A DNA stretch of 64,000 nt from Scenedesmus sp. ARA3 (Eukaryota; Chlorophyta; Chlorophyceae; Sphaeropleales; Scenedesmaceae): the NCBI GenBank assembly GCA_004335835.1, contig RWJK01001228.1:51521-115520 (forward strand). The letters run 5' to 3'. Positions 1-16,010 of this stretch are shown here, piece by piece. A program made the translations under genes and the position numbers. The notes beneath the pieces are model-generated. The model was not told the origin of the DNA. It worked only from the letters and a program-made list of their open reading frames with translations, and did not search any database. Position 1 is the stretch's first letter. The number at the start of each line of letters is the position of its first letter.

Positions 1-4067
<4,067 letters not shown>

Positions 4068-4865
4068 CAGCAGTGTGGCGCTGGTGTTTTGGTGCATACT
4101 ACAGAGCAGCGCTGCCTGGCCGCCAGCGGTTTGACCCCTCCCGTGACTTCTGCACTGTGTCCCCTCTTGCGTGCAGCATGTGTTGTAGTGTGCTGTGCAT
4201 GTGCTTCACAGATGAAGGTGCAGTCCTTCATGGGCACCTGGTCGCGAGTCACAGAGGCAGCAGGGGGGCACAGCAGCAGCAGCAGGGCAGCTAGCAGCAA
4301 GGCAGCTAGCAGCAGTGCGGCGCAGTAGATGTGGTGCATAACGCAGAGCACCACTGCCTGGCTGCCAGCAGCCCGGCTCTCCTGTGGCTCCTGCTCTGTC
4401 GCTTTCACACACATAGTCTACTATCATGTGTGGCGAGCTGCAATGTATTTTTCGTACTGCACTTGATGGCACACTACACACTTGACACAGCTGTCGGCAG
4501 CTGCCTGTGGCTGCTGCTGCCCCTGCACACATGCATTTGTGCATCACGTGGTGCGCTTGGCACCACCTGCCGTGCTGTGAATGCTGCACCGTCTTCATGC
4601 TGTTACTGTGTAGAACTAGCTGCTGCCGCCGGCAGGGCTAAGGGCCTATGTTTGGTGAGTTGCGTTGTGGCCTGCACGTTGCGTGGTGGCCTTGCCCCAT
4701 GCCTGTCATGTTTGTTAGGGTAACAGTCAAATGTTCTGTCAGTATCTGGCTCTCGATAATTAGGGACGGTTTCCCTTGTTGCGATGTGTTACCGTGGGCA
4801 GCCGTCTGGCAAACCTGGCGTGAATCTGATATCCAGGTGTCCAAGACTAGTCCACAAACCGCTGG
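4068..4865. other. Convergent intergenic region between GCN5 and the DUF952 gene
   Basis: It holds the GCN5 3' UTR and a second copy (4209-4330) of the last GCN5 coding segment (KVQSFM...), including part of the following UTR: the stretch after 4331 resembles that after 4085. No further gene is visible. Confidence 0.7.
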
Positions 4866-6105
4866 CTACTGCTCTGGCAGCCCCACAATGGCAAGGAAGG
4901 TGCCGTCTGCCGCCCTCTCCACTGGCAGCTCTGCGCTGACAGCTGCAAAGTCGATGGTGCCGTACTGCAGCAGCAGCAGCAGCAGCAGGACGGCAGCAGC
5001 AGCAGCAGCAAACCACCTGGTGAAGATCAGGGTGTGAAGCACCATTGCTGCTGGAGTTCTGCTGATGTCTCTGATGCACGCTGCACTGTCGGCGCACTGC
5101 TGCAAGGAAATGACCACAGCAAAAGAATATGTTTCATCGACAAGGGTATCAGCACCCACATGAAGCTGTGCTATGGCTTGATCAGTAACATGATGATGAT
5201 GAAGCTGTGCTCTGGCCGCACGCTCACCAGGTGTGGGAACTGCTGCTGCTTCTCCAGCGGCGGCTGGTCACCCACGGGCGCTGCCGCCTCAAACACCACC
5301 TGCAGCAGCAGGGGCAGGCACAGCATGCAGTGCAGCGGCAGCGAGGAAGATCAAATCCAGCGGGGAGTGTGCTGCTCCATTGCTGCGACAGCCAGGGCTA
5401 GGGCTAGGGCTGGTTCGGCTGGTTGATGCCAGGCAGCCGCAGCATGCAGCGGGCAGTCAATATGTGCGCCCACGTGACAGCAGGCGCTGCTGGGCGCTGC
5501 TGGAACACCAGTGCCAGTGCCAGTGGCAGTGCCAGTGGCAGCGTCGCTGCTGCCGCTCCAAGCCCACCTTGCTGCTGAGCTTGGTCGAGTCTATGGCCAG
5601 CACCAGGAATGTGCCGGGTACTGTTGTGTAGAAGTGGTTGGCCACTCCCAGCAGGAGCTGCGGCTCCTTGGTGAGGTGGATGAAGCCGTCAGCCTGCGAA
5701 GCAGACAGCAGGGCAGGCACGTTACACAGTGCTACATTGGTGTGTGGGAGGCTGTGTGCTCAGGTAGTGCAGAAGATGGGGCTTATTGGTGAGGTGGATG
5801 AAGCCCTGTCCGCCTGCAGGGCAGGCAAGTATGCTGGATGGGCTGGTGGCTTGTCTACTGCTGGCAACAGCGCAGTGCGTACTGCTGCAGCAGCTGCTGG
5901 CGTCCCGACCTGCTGCTTCAACTGCAGGTCTGCGTTTTAGACTGTATGATCTTATGATTGAAATATGGCAGCTGCGCAGCTCGAGGCGCACCCCATAGGT
6001 TGGTGGGAAGTATGGTTGCGCAGCAGCCTTGCACTGCTGCCACACCTCCTGCTGCACCAGGTGGTACAGGGTGCCATGGTCTGTGCCAACATCCGTGGAA
6101 GCCAT
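4866..6105 (-). CDS. DUF952 family protein
   Basis: Small soluble protein of the DUF952 family, common in bacteria and of unproven function. Four exons read right to left: 6105-5992, 5693-5568, 5299-5228 and 4964-4866. All introns are GT-AG in phase 0, giving 136 residues to TAG. Family blocks in order are GTLYHLVQQEVW, DGFIHLTKEPQLLLGVANHF, FLVLAIDSTKL, VVFEAAAPVGDQPPLEKQQ, FPHLYGTIDFAAV and the end DGTFLAIVG. The ATG at 6105 is chosen because five further upstream codons start only with TTG. It has no targeting peptide. A truncated copy of exon 2 lies just upstream of it (5777-5816). It diverges from TRM13 with about 690 bp between start codons. Confidence 0.88.
5777..5816 (-). repeat. Truncated copy of DUF952 exon 2 with its acceptor
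   Basis: On the minus strand it reads CTGCAG, then GFIHLTNKPHL, matching the start of exon 5693-5568 (GFIHLTKEPQL). It sits in the intron upstream of the true exon. Confidence 0.8.
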
Positions 6106-6799
6106 TACAACTGTTTTCAAACGGTCAGCTTCACCTTCAGCTGCAGTTGCAGGTGCTGCAGGTGGTGCAAACGTGTGCTGTTGTAGATGTGTGGTGCAGC
6201 TGCAAGAGGGAGCGCAGCGCTAGTTTCAAAGGCAAGGGGACAAGAGCTAAAGTTGGGTTGCAGCCGGCACTAGCTAACTGTCATTCAATAGCTGCAATGA
6301 GCAGTACAGCTGCACGCACTGCGGCAGGGAAGCTACTGGTTGCAACTTAGGTGCTGGGGTTGCTGGAAGGCCTGCAGGCACAATGACAAAGACGGACCTC
6401 TGCTAGGGAGTACTACCCTCGCTGTGCCCCAGCAATTAGTAATGAGGTACAAGATTTTCGAGTGTTTAGGTGGATGTTGCAATATTACAACCGCACGACG
6501 GCTGTCGTGGTTGCTTGAAAGGCTCGGTCGGCGCCATTTGGCGAGTTGTGTCTGTCAGGACTGAGCCAACATCTCGCAACTGACGTGCCAAATATTACGT
6601 AACCACAACATTCATCTTAGGTGCTCTTTTTTGTGGTAGGCTGCTGGGCAGCAGTAGCAGCAGCAGCAGTGGCAGCAGCAGCCCAGCAGTTGACCACTCC
6701 AGCAACACCAGCACATCACAGTAACGCTGAAGGGGACAAACCTGCAACTCGAAGACAACAGCAGGAGCTGTCCTACATCCAGGCGGGCCTTCTGTCATC
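6106..6799. promoter_or_regulatory. Divergent 5' region shared by the DUF952 gene and TRM13
   Basis: About 690 bp separate the two start codons, so both promoters must lie here or in 5' UTR introns. No clear TATA box was found. CAG-rich runs occur at 6656-6690. Confidence 0.5.
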
Positions 6800-6895
6800 A
6801 TGTCAGGCTTAGGCAGCAGCCAGGATGCTGCTCCTGACCAGATGCAGGCACCTCACCCAGCAGCAGCACCATCACAAGAAACAACAGCAGCAGCG

Positions 6896-6927
<32 letters not shown>

Positions 6928-7564
6928 TGGCTGTCAGTTCTTCATGTCAGGCAAGAAGCGGCTGTGCAACTGGCCCTGCAAGCCCGGGCAGCGCTACTGC
7001 GGCAACCACCTCTTCTCTGTCACAGGCGGAGGCGAGGCGCGGGTGCCCTGCCCAGCCAACCCCAACCAGTGAGCTGCTTGGCTTTTCAGCAGCAGAAAAG
7101 CTGTTCTGTGGCGTTATGTAGGCAGCAAATATCCAGCAGACGAGCAGCAGGCAAAAGCAGACTAGCAGCAGTTGCACATATGCACTGCCCAACCCCAACC
7201 AGTGAGCAGCTCGGCCCAGCAGCAGTGTGAAGAGTAGATGCGCAGCGAACAGACAACAGATTCTGCAGCAGACTAGCAGCAGACAAGCTGCGCTCGCTGT
7301 GTAGCTATTTAGGTATTTTTACTGCCAGGAGTCCCTGCACTGCCGCCGAAGGACATGCAGCTGTTTCCAGCGTCCGAGGCGCTTGTTGCGCCTGCGGCAG
7401 ATATTCCTCTGGGTTGCTACAAACATCAGCCAGTATCAGGCCGCTGATGTGATTCAGGAGGCACTGTGATAGCACCCAAGCAGTTGCCAGCCACTGCAAA
7501 CTGTGCAAACTGTGCAACTTGAGTGTCATGCCTGCATACTGCTGCAGTACTCGTCTGCCCTGAT

Positions 7565-7600
<36 letters not shown>

Positions 7601-10547
7601 TTCAATTTGCAGTGATGTGCCTGCCAGCCTGCTGCAGCAGCACATCAGGAAGTGCCCAGCAGCAATACAGGCAGCAGCTGCAAGGGTGAGCCTCTAAGCG
7701 AGAAGCTCCTGGCACTCTATTGCACTGCACCACCACCACATAGCCAGCATGGCTGCTAACCGCAGCTCAGCGTGTGTTGTAGCTGCACGTGTCCAGCAGC
7801 ACTGCAGGCAGCAACTGCAAAGGGTGAACGCTGTGCAGTCCCCAGCTTCCTGCCCAGCTCAGGTAGCAGGTGCAGCTGCTCCAGCAGCAGCAGCAGCAGC
7901 AGCAGCGCCCCTGGCATCAACCAGCAGCAGGAGTTGCAGCATACATCAAACTGCACACGCTCAGTGACGTGATGGATGAAACTCACACCATAAACATGTT
8001 CTTAAGCAATGGAAATATGTGCATGTCGCTGTGCCCATAGAGCAAGCAGTGCACGTGCTCCTCGCATTGCGCCAGAGTTCCTGCGCCGTGCACACTCCAC
8101 ATCAGACTGTTTCTGTTTGTATATGTGCTGCTGCCTCTGCAGGCGCAGCCTTACTTCTGTGAGAACCTCAACACAGGCGCAGTGGACCCGCAGCAGGCCC
8201 TGCTGCAGCTGCAGCAGCGCCAGCTCACCCTGCAACAGCAGCAACAGCGCAGGCAGCGGCAGCGTGAGCGAGCTGCAGACCGCAGCAGCAGCAACAGCAG
8301 CGGCAGCAGCAGCAGGAGCAAGGGACCGTTGTGTTTTGAGCTTCCAAGCGAGGAGGCTGCGCGGGTGTCTGCTGAGGCCTCTGCGTCGTTTTTGGGCGGC
8401 AATGCAGACCGGCGGCAGGCTGCAGCCATGCAGCACGGCCCGGCCTGGTTTGCTGAGTTTGTAGCTAAGGTGCGGGAAAAGCAGCACAGCGAAAGCAGAG
8501 TGTGTGCTGGCATGTGCTCAGGCCTGGTTTTCTGACATTCACAGCAATAGGAGTGAAGAACTGCCCAGGCAAACGAAGTGTGGATGTGCAGAGAGAAGCT
8601 GTTGGGCATATGCAGGTACTGCCATGCATGTCTGTGGCTGCATGCGATGTGCAGCAGCAGCACGGTTATACCTGCATACACCCTAACTGTTTGTCACTGC
8701 AGATTTTAGCACAGCAGCTGCGGCTCTGCCACCTGTGCACTCTGTAGTGCAGGAAGCAGACAGCAGGCAACAACGACAACACCGTGTTTCATTGGTGTTG
8801 GCTCTGATGGCTTACCCGCCAATCTCCCCTTTGCTGCACTGTCCGCTGCAACCTGTTTTGCCTCACGTAACCCCTTCGCAGGTGGAGGCTGCGCACGCTG
8901 CGCTGTCAGGCGCATTTCCGGCCTCGCAGCGCGTGCTGGGCGGCGCTGATGGAGACGTGGCGGCGCTGTTTGAGTTCAGCCGGCGGCTGGACCCGCTCAT
9001 GCCCTTTGATGGCAAGCATGCGGCGCAGCACGCATCGCTCGTAGGTGAGCAATGCATTGGGTAGATGCTGCTAATGCCCTTCAACGCGGTGCAGCACGCC
9101 TCTCTCGTAGGTGAGCCGTGATTAGGGTAATTGCTGCTGCTGCTGGTCAATGTGGCAGCACCTACTGACGCCGAAGGTGCTAACAGCCGTCTTGGCTGGT
9201 ATATGCCTCTGCTCCTGCCGCACCTGTCCTGGCCATCTCTGACAGGCAACATGCAAGTCGTGCGGCTGCTGCAACAGCCGTCGTCGAGCGTGCGCCAAGG
9301 AGCTGAAATGCGTGACAAGGCATGCAGCAAATGCCTGTTCTTACATTGCTTAGCAGGTTGTCGGAGTGTAGGCACAAACGTGGCTATGCAGGCCGTGTTG
9401 CAGAACTGCTTACAACCGTCTTCAACCACACCCCTGCTGCTACACTGCCGACTGATGCCCTTTGAGGGCAAGCACGCAGCGCAGCACGCCTCGCTCGTAG
9501 GTGAGCAATGCATTGGATGAATGCTGCTGCTGCTGCTGGTTGCTGCCTCCATGGCTGAGCAGTCCGGAGTGTAGACAGCGGGATAGGCTGTGCAGGATTT
9601 GCAAGTTGCTTGCGGCCGTCTTTAACCACGCCCCTGCTGCTATGCTGCCGACTGCCCACAGGCAACATGCAGGCCGCGGGGCTGCTGCGCCAGCCGTCAT
9701 CAACTGTGTTCCTGGAGCTGGGTGCGGGCAAGGGCTTCCTATCCGCCTGGCTGCACCAGGTGTGCAATGCACAAGACGTCATCCTGCTGGACAGGATGGG
9801 CAATTTCGCCAAGAAGGTGCGGCTCTGGGCACCGTCTTGAACATGAGGCATACTATGTAGAACACACAGACAGACACAGCATGCAGCATGTGGCACGAGC
9901 GCACAGGATGTGGTGCTGCTGGACAGGATGGGCAACTTCGCCAAGAAGGTGCGAGTGTGAGTGCACTGATAGAACCTGAGGCGTGGACACAGAGACAACG
10001 CATGCAGCACGTACATGCACACACGAACATGTACTCGCTGTGTGTTCAAGGGTGCCTGCAGGTGGAGCTGCTGCAGAGGTGGAGGTGTTGGCATGCAGCT
10101 TCTGAACCCACTGGCCCCGCTTATCAAGCGCTGCTGCTGCTGCTGCTGCTGCTGCCGTTGCTATGCCTGGTTCTCTGTTGCAGGCTGACCGGCGGCTGGC
10201 TACGCCACATCCGCCTCACACGCGTGGCAGTGTGTCCATTCGTGGTCATTGTTTGAAAGGTGTGCCTGCTGCTGTGCCTCATTCTTCCTGTCATTGTGCA
10301 CAGGCTGACCGGCGGCTGCGCCACATCCGCCTCACCCGCGTGGCAGTGGACTTGAAGGATGCGGCGCTGCTGCCGCTGCTGCAGCTGCACGTCAGCGGCA
10401 GCACAGCCGGGGACCCAGCAGGCAGCAGCAGCAGCAGCGTAGCAGCAGCTGGTAGTGCTGAGGCAGCAGCAGCAGCAGCAGCAGCAGCCGGAGAAGCTGA
10501 AGAGGATGCTGCAGCTGCTGATGTGGAGCCCACCCGTGCAGCCAATG

Positions 10548-10643
<96 letters not shown>

Positions 10644-11814
10644 CAAAGTGGAAGAAAGCCAACTGCAGCTTTGGTGGCATGATCAGCTGGCGCAATCACC
10701 CACACGCAGCAGCAGTAGCAGCAGCAGCAGCCACTCAGCAGCGAGGCGCCTCGACTATGGCTGGACAGCAGCAGCAGCAGCAGCAGCAGCAGGTGCCCTG
10801 GGTTGTGACTGGCAAGCATTTGTGCGGAGCAGCGACTGATTTTGCACTCAGGGCGTGCTACAACGCCATCACATTGCGGCTAGCACCTGACAGCAGCAGC
10901 AGCAGCAGCGGGTCGCAATGCCAACAGCAGACACCAGCAGCGGCCAGCAGCAGCAGCAGCAGTCTGGCAGCGCTGGTGCATCCTGAGCAGTACCCGCTGC
11001 AGGGCTTGGCTGTTGCCACCTGCTGCCACCACAGGTGTGGCTGGGCTGCCTATGTGGGCAAGGAGGCGCTGGCGCAGCAGGGCCTGCTGCAGGAGGAGTT
11101 TGAGACGATCGCTTGGTGCACAAGTGAGTTGGAAACAGCCAATCAGAGAGGATGTATGTTCGCCCCTGAACCTGATTTCTGCGCAACTGGGCACCCTCCT
11201 GCCAGTTGTACGGTGCAGACGGCTTCGGGATTACCGCTTGGTTGATCCATGTGCGTGCGCTGCAGCTGCAAATGCATCCGCTTGCATAGTCCTTGCATGC
11301 TGTGTGATGCACAACATGAGTTGTCGGCAAGGCAGCTGGGTGCTGATGCTTGGCATGTGGTGGAGTTGCGGAAAGGCAGAGGCATGGAGCTTGATACTCG
11401 CGCCTGCTGACACTTCACTGCTGCTGCTGCTGCTGCCAGGTTGGGCGGTGTGCGGGCATGAGGCGCCTCCAGGGGCAGGTCAGGAGGAGGGGCAAGATGA
11501 GGAGCACCCCAGGGGCCAGCAGCAGCAGCAGCAGCAGGCGACACGCGACACACCCAGTTGTGGCAGTTCTGCCGCTGGTGCTGGTGCTAAGGTCTCAGAA
11601 GATCCTGCTGGCAGCAGCAGCTGCGCCCCACTTGCCGGTGTTGTTGCGGCCGCAGCAGCTGCAGTCACTGCTGCCGTCCTTCCTGGCCAGACACTAGACT
11701 ACCACCCTGCGGACTTGTTATCTAGGCAGCAGCGCATTAGCTTTGGGCTGAAGTGCAAGCAGCTGCTGGACATGGGCAGGTGTGGCTGGATCCACAGCGC
11801 GCTGCTGCCAGCCA

Positions 11815-11847
<33 letters not shown>

Positions 11848-11972
11848 GTGGAGAAGGGGTTGCAGGGGGTGATAGTGGCCTGGATGTGAGGCCGGTGGCG
11901 TACATTGATGCATCAGTAACAGGGGAGAACACGCTGCTGCTGGTTGGCAGGGTTGGCAGCAGCAGCAGCTGA
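6800..11972 (+). CDS. TRM13: tRNA:m4X modification enzyme TRM13 (tRNA 2'-O-methyltransferase)
   Basis: SAM-dependent enzyme that 2'-O-methylates position 4 of tRNA acceptor stems (family knowledge). Exons are 6800-7068, 7613-7685, 8143-8469, 8882-9044, 9662-9816, 10304-11123 and 11440-11972, closing at 779 residues. Domains in order: a CCCH zinc finger (Cys45, Cys56, Cys60, Cys67, His70 region); a CHHC U11-48K-type finger split by intron 1 (RVPCPANPNHDV, then LLQQHIRKC); the QPYF block; and the methyltransferase with SAM motif VFLELGAGKGFLSAWL, KHLCGAATDFALRAC, the ATCCHHRCGW loop and the ending DASVTGENTLLLVGRV. Odd points are long Gln/Ala/Ser inserts, including 30 consecutive Gln codons inside the catalytic domain. 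It is much longer than the usual 400-480 residues because of these inserts. Confidence 0.94.
7188..7825 (+). repeat. Truncated copies of TRM13 exon 1 and exon 2 ends
   Basis: 7188-7212 repeats the last bases of exon 1 with the donor (CCCAACCAGTGAGC). 7795-7825 repeats the end of exon 2 with its donor. Both lie downstream of their parent exons. Confidence 0.7.
9071..9506 (+). repeat. Truncated copies of TRM13 exons 4 and 5
   Basis: 9071-9119 and 9452-9506 copy the 3' end of exon 8882-9044 with its donor (HAAQHASLV, then GTGAGC). 9241-9292 copies the acceptor and start of exon 9662-9816 (NMQVVRLLQQPSS versus NMQAAGLLRQPSS). Confidence 0.85.
9905..9956 (+). repeat. Truncated copy of the TRM13 exon 5 end with donor
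   Basis: It reads DVVLLDRMGNFAKK followed by GTGCGAG, matching the end of exon 9662-9816, and lies downstream of it. Confidence 0.88.
10182..10236 (+). repeat. Truncated copy of the TRM13 exon 6 start with acceptor
   Basis: CTGTTGCAG is followed by ADRRLA.. and HIRLTRVAV in shifted frame, matching the start of exon 10304-11123. It lies upstream of the true exon. Confidence 0.88.
10553..10642 (+). repeat. In-frame CAG tract (30 Gln codons) in TRM13
   Basis: Twenty-nine CAG codons and one CAA, in frame in exon 6, between the acidic run ending AANDE and PKWKKANCSF. This is the longest pure coding tract in the window. Confidence 0.95.
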
Positions 11973-12092
11973 TTTGGCAAACAGGCATTGGTTGTTGCAG
12001 CCTTTGTGGTTGCTGTTCTGTTGTGCCCCGTTTGTGCAGATTGTCACAGTGACGCACAGTGGCCAGCAATGTCCGTTTAGTTTTGTTGGGCT

Positions 12093-12097
12093 TGTAA
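12093..12097 (+). terminator. Candidate TGTAA polyadenylation signal of TRM13
   Basis: TGTAA is the usual chlorophyte poly(A) signal and occurs about 120 bases after the stop codon. This is position and motif only; no transcript evidence is available here. Confidence 0.4.
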
Positions 12098-13134
12098 AAT
12101 TCAATTTATGGCTTGGCAAGCCAGTCTGTGCAGAACAGCCTGGTGACGATCACGTATGGGCACACATGCAGCGTATAGCATCTAGTGACTAACCTACGAA
12201 GTACTCCGTTTTCAGTTTCATAGGCGGATCAGTTCACATCCAAGTCAACATCAGTGGCGACAGGGTTTTCAGCCAGCCTGTTACAGATTCGAACAGCCTG
12301 CCACTCACTGGCAGTATTGAACTTTACACGCCACTCAGCACCGATACACGAGTATCTGCTACATGTGGCCATGGCAGCAATAAAACAAGCAAGTATACTT
12401 GCTGCCGGCACAACCCTTGCTGATCGTCACGATGTCTTATGCCTGACAGCATATGCAGCAATATGACTGGCACAATCAGTCGTCACTTCATGCACCATCA
12501 CCAGGGGCACACCCAAGTACATACACTCACACGTTTCAGTGGCGCCATATTCTCTCTCATTCAAACGGTTTCATGTAAATCTTCACCACAACTGTACAGC
12601 TCTCTCAGGTATCGCCACCAGGTGCATCAGTACCTTCACCCCAGCATCTCAACACGACATGTGGCCATCACAGTTCAGCCACAAGTCACTGCCGTGTGTC
12701 CCTCCCACACACAGCACACTGCCCCTCAACACACAGGCAGAACACACACAAAAAAATTCCACAGCTGGCGCCTGCATGCTGCATCACCTTGCACATCACC
12801 AAGCCTGTCCCTGCTGCAGGCATGGACTCCCGACTATTCAAACAATGTACGCCTTCTCAAGCACAGCCAGCGCCAAAAAACCTCCAAAAAACCCTCCAAA
12901 AAACCCAAAAACCAGCCAGCGCTGCTGCCGAGCCTGGTTGCTTCGCCAGTGTCAGCTGCAATGCCTGGCCTACAATTCGCAGCAGCAGCAGCAGCAGCAG
13001 CAGCAGCGCTGCCAGCTGTGGCTGGCAACACCTGCACTGCCAGTGGGGCCGGGGGTGTCCCAGCAATGCGTGTCACCCCTCCTCCTCCAGAAGGGCCAGG
13101 CTCTTGCTGTCCCCAGCCCTGCACTGCCTCAAGG

Positions 13135-13220
13135 ATGTGTCCCACTGTACACTGTCCCAGGACTGTCCCAGGGTGTGTCCCATGGGTGCATTCCAGGGTT
13201 GTGTCCCAGGGTGTGTCCCC
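13135..13220. repeat. GTCCCAGGGTGT-type minisatellite
   Basis: Degenerate units of about 10-20 bp built on TGTCCCAGGG(TG), directly next to the stop codon of the minus-strand Psb27-like gene, so within its 3' UTR. Confidence 0.7.
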
Positions 13221-15291
13221 CTACCGCCCCTCGTCCAAGAAGGCCAGGCTCTTGCTGAGTGTCTCCCTCACCAGCTTGGCCTTGCTGCCGGGGAAGGGAG
13301 CCAACCTGCAGCAGCAGCAGCAGCAAGGCGAGTGTTGGCTGAGCAGAGCGCAGGCCAACAGACCGACTGCCAGCAATCCGCACTGCGCAGTGCAGGAGTG
13401 CAACAACAGGCCTGCGCGCAGTCACCGCAGCAAGATGCTGCTGGGCCTTACGCAGCAACTGTGTGTGTTGATGACGCTGCTGGCGCCAACTGCGACACGC
13501 TGCTGTGCCACTCCATGCTGCGCTGCTCGCCCCTTGCTGGCCATGACGTCATGCACCGCGTACACCGCGATGTACATTACTGTCAACAAAAAGTCTGGTG
13601 TCTGATTGCTGTACACAACATATTAATGATGAGATAAGGCAAACATAATATATTCTGCTCGCCCCTTGCTGGCCATGAAGTCATGCACCGCGTACACCGC
13701 ACCATACATAACTGTCAACAAAAACTCTGGTGTCTTATTCCTGTCAGTGTACACAACATAATAATGATGAGATCAGGCAGATCAAATGTGTTCTGCTCAC
13801 CCGTTGCTGGCCATGTACCCCTGCACAGCGTCAACCGCAATGTACATGTTGCGCGCGCTCTGCGTCTTGGCGCTGCCGCCGCGTGCGTACTTGCTGACCC
13901 ATGTGGAGCCGTCCACCTTGAGCGACTTGATCAGCGGCTGCCGCTGCTTGTCGTACACATCCTGCGGACCGGCAGCAGCAGCAGCGGCAGCAGCAGCAGC
14001 AGCAGCATGTCAAAGGGCGCATGAGTGAGCTATCACTGACACCAGGGATGGTGACGCCTTGCAGCAGTCACCACAGGTGCCTTCTCATCGTACACTTTTC
14101 AACGCCAGCTGACATACAGCCATCCAGCAAGAAGCAGCAGCAGCAGCGCGTGCTCACCAGACTCAGATACTGCTCTATCTTGTCAGCCAGCGACCGTGTG
14201 GCTTGGCTGTACTCGGTGTTCAAGCCACGGTCAGCCTTGACTGCAGCGGCAGCACGACAATGCAAATGCCGAGCGCGCACAGGCAGTCAGAGCAGGAAGC
14301 CTTTCAGCAGCTGCTATGGCCAAGCAAACAAAAGTGCTGAGAAGGGATTCTGAGTGCAGCCCAACTGCAGCCAGCTGCACTGTACAGCAATATCTCCAAG
14401 TGCCGGTGACTGCTTGACGCATGCTCATGCGCCCTGCTTGCCAGCTATGCCCCACATGCCGCCTGCCAGCCTGACCTGCTCGTTCACTGCCTGCCAGTTG
14501 CTACATCAAACGGTTCCTAGCCACAAAGGCATCCATACGGAATATTCCAATCAGAGCCAATGTCAAATCAGAAGCTGCAGCAGCAGCGCTCCTCACCCTG
14601 CTTGCCGGCCGTGACTGCGCCGTAGTCCTGCAGCTTGTCCTGAGCCAGCTGTGCCTCCCTGCACGCGTCACCCGCCTCTGCTGTGTCCAGGTCAGCACAC
14701 ACCGCTGCATGCAGGACACAGCATACACACATGAGCATGTGACGGATTGAAGAAGAGGAGGGGAAAGGTCACACAGGTTTTGTATCCAGCAAATGCTGCG
14801 TATGATCCTGGGTGTTTGGTGTACTGGCCTGGCGAGTATTAACTGCTTGCTGCCCCTGGATAACGTGTTGGTGGTGCATTGGCTGTGCAAGCCTGCTACA
14901 GCTCAATGTTTTGCGATCAAGACAGTTCTTACCTGCTGCTGGGCCTGCAACAAACAACGTGGCAAGCATGGATGCCTGCAACAGTCCTTCACGCCTGCTG
15001 CACAGCACCTCATTGTCTTGCTGCGTCCTGCATCGATCCCAGCAGCAAACACAAACTTTGGAGCTTGAATACAAAGAAAAACGCGGTGCTGTAGAGCAAG
15101 TCGCTGGCAGCGAGGCAAACGGGGTGTCGAATGGCCCAGGTTGCGTAGCCCGACAGCCACAGGATGCTGCGACTGCACAGGCACGCCACTAACCTGTTGA
15201 GCACCGCAGAGCATGTTACGGAGCGACGAGAAGTTGTAGCTGCGGGCCTCACGACTCCACAGCCCGCCTGGGAACGCAGCAGCAGTGACAT
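13221..15291 (-). CDS. Psb27-like photosystem II assembly/repair protein of the thylakoid lumen
   Basis: Six exons on the minus strand (15291-15194, 14997-14933, 14704-14597, 14240-14158, 13961-13801, 13305-13221) close at 199 residues. The first two encode a bipartite lumen-targeting sequence: a Ser/Thr/Arg-rich chloroplast transit peptide (VVRPAATTSRRSVTCSAVLN), then a twin-Arg thylakoid signal (RREGLLQASMLATLFVAG) ending at an Ala-rich cleavage site. The mature helical protein contains STWVSKYARGGS, ARNMYIAVDAVQGYMASNG and the end KSLAFLDEGR. These align in order with Psb27 (WVAKYR, MYTAINALAGH, ARGR end). Psb27 binds CP43 during photosystem II assembly and repair. The Psb27 assignment is by pattern only; another lumenal helical-bundle protein is possible. 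Copies of the exon 5 end lie downstream. Confidence 0.68.
13526..13710 (-). repeat. Two truncated copies of the Psb27-like exon 5 end
   Basis: 13526-13577 and 13653-13710 repeat the end of exon 13961-13801 (MYIAVDAVQGYMASN region) with the GGCGAGCAG-type donor. Both lie downstream on the minus strand and share flanking AACATAxTAATGATGAGAT sequence. Confidence 0.85.
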
Positions 15292-16010
15292 CGTGATGAT
15301 GAAAGTGCTTACACACGCAACCAAACAATGCTGCACACTCGAGAATAGCAACACAAACACGAGCACGGTTTGGCCACATACAAGTTGTCCTGCACCGGCA
15401 TACACCCATATGACAGCACCCCTGTGGCCCTGCTGCTGTGGTACAGGTCTTCACTGTGACAGTGCCAGCTGACAGCCACGTTCACCACTCAACAGCCAGC
15501 TGCACCGCTGTACACGAACGAATGTGCTTCAGCAACCGTGCTGTTGCCCTTAGATTGCAGAGTTCCCCAGGCGCACAGCTGTGCGCGCAGGTGGCAGAAC
15601 TTGTCAGGGAACCCAAGCGGTCGACCGTGCATGCAGGCAAACATGTGACGTCAATTTATTGATCACCACCAGAGTAGCCACTCAACCATTACACACACTT
15701 ATTTGGTGTCATTCGTCAAAGTCAGTCATACTTAATGAACACTTTCCGACTGTCAGCAAAAAACAACAGGAGTCTGGCCAACAAGGGTCAACAGGCAAGG
15801 AGGATGGTGCCACGTCTCTTTCAGCACAGTTCTCTGTGCCTCTGTCAGACAGCAAGCAGGCGCACACTTGCTTGGTATTGATACAGCTGGTAAGTTTCGG
15901 TCACCCGAGTCAACTTCCAATCCTGCTGCTGTGCAGTCACCAGTCAGAAATCACAAATATATCCCAATTCAGTACCAAGGAAGAGCACCACCCAAAGATC
16001 CTTCCATCCA
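15292..16010. other. 5' region of the Psb27-like gene and 3' region of CEP131
   Basis: Both genes are on the minus strand, so this stretch is the promoter side of the Psb27-like gene and the 3' UTR side of CEP131. No supported ORF, and no clear TATA box was seen. Confidence 0.5.

Larger units (their letters stand above)
11973..13220. other. Convergent 3' regions of TRM13 and the Psb27-like gene
   Basis: No supported gene. Downstream of TRM13 a TGTAA pentamer lies at 12093-12097, a candidate chlorophyte poly(A) signal. 12840-12910 is rich in AAAAAACC-type runs. 13078-13110 resembles the last Psb27-like exon (decayed copy), and 13135-13220 is a minisatellite. Confidence 0.6.

Noticed and set aside
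10392..10646. Poly-Ala and poly-Cys frames on the minus strand
   Set aside because: These are antisense readings of the CAG tract in TRM13.
12439..13605. 388-codon open frame on the plus strand
   Set aside because: It overlaps the well-supported minus-strand Psb27-like exons and a minisatellite, and its translation has no family features.
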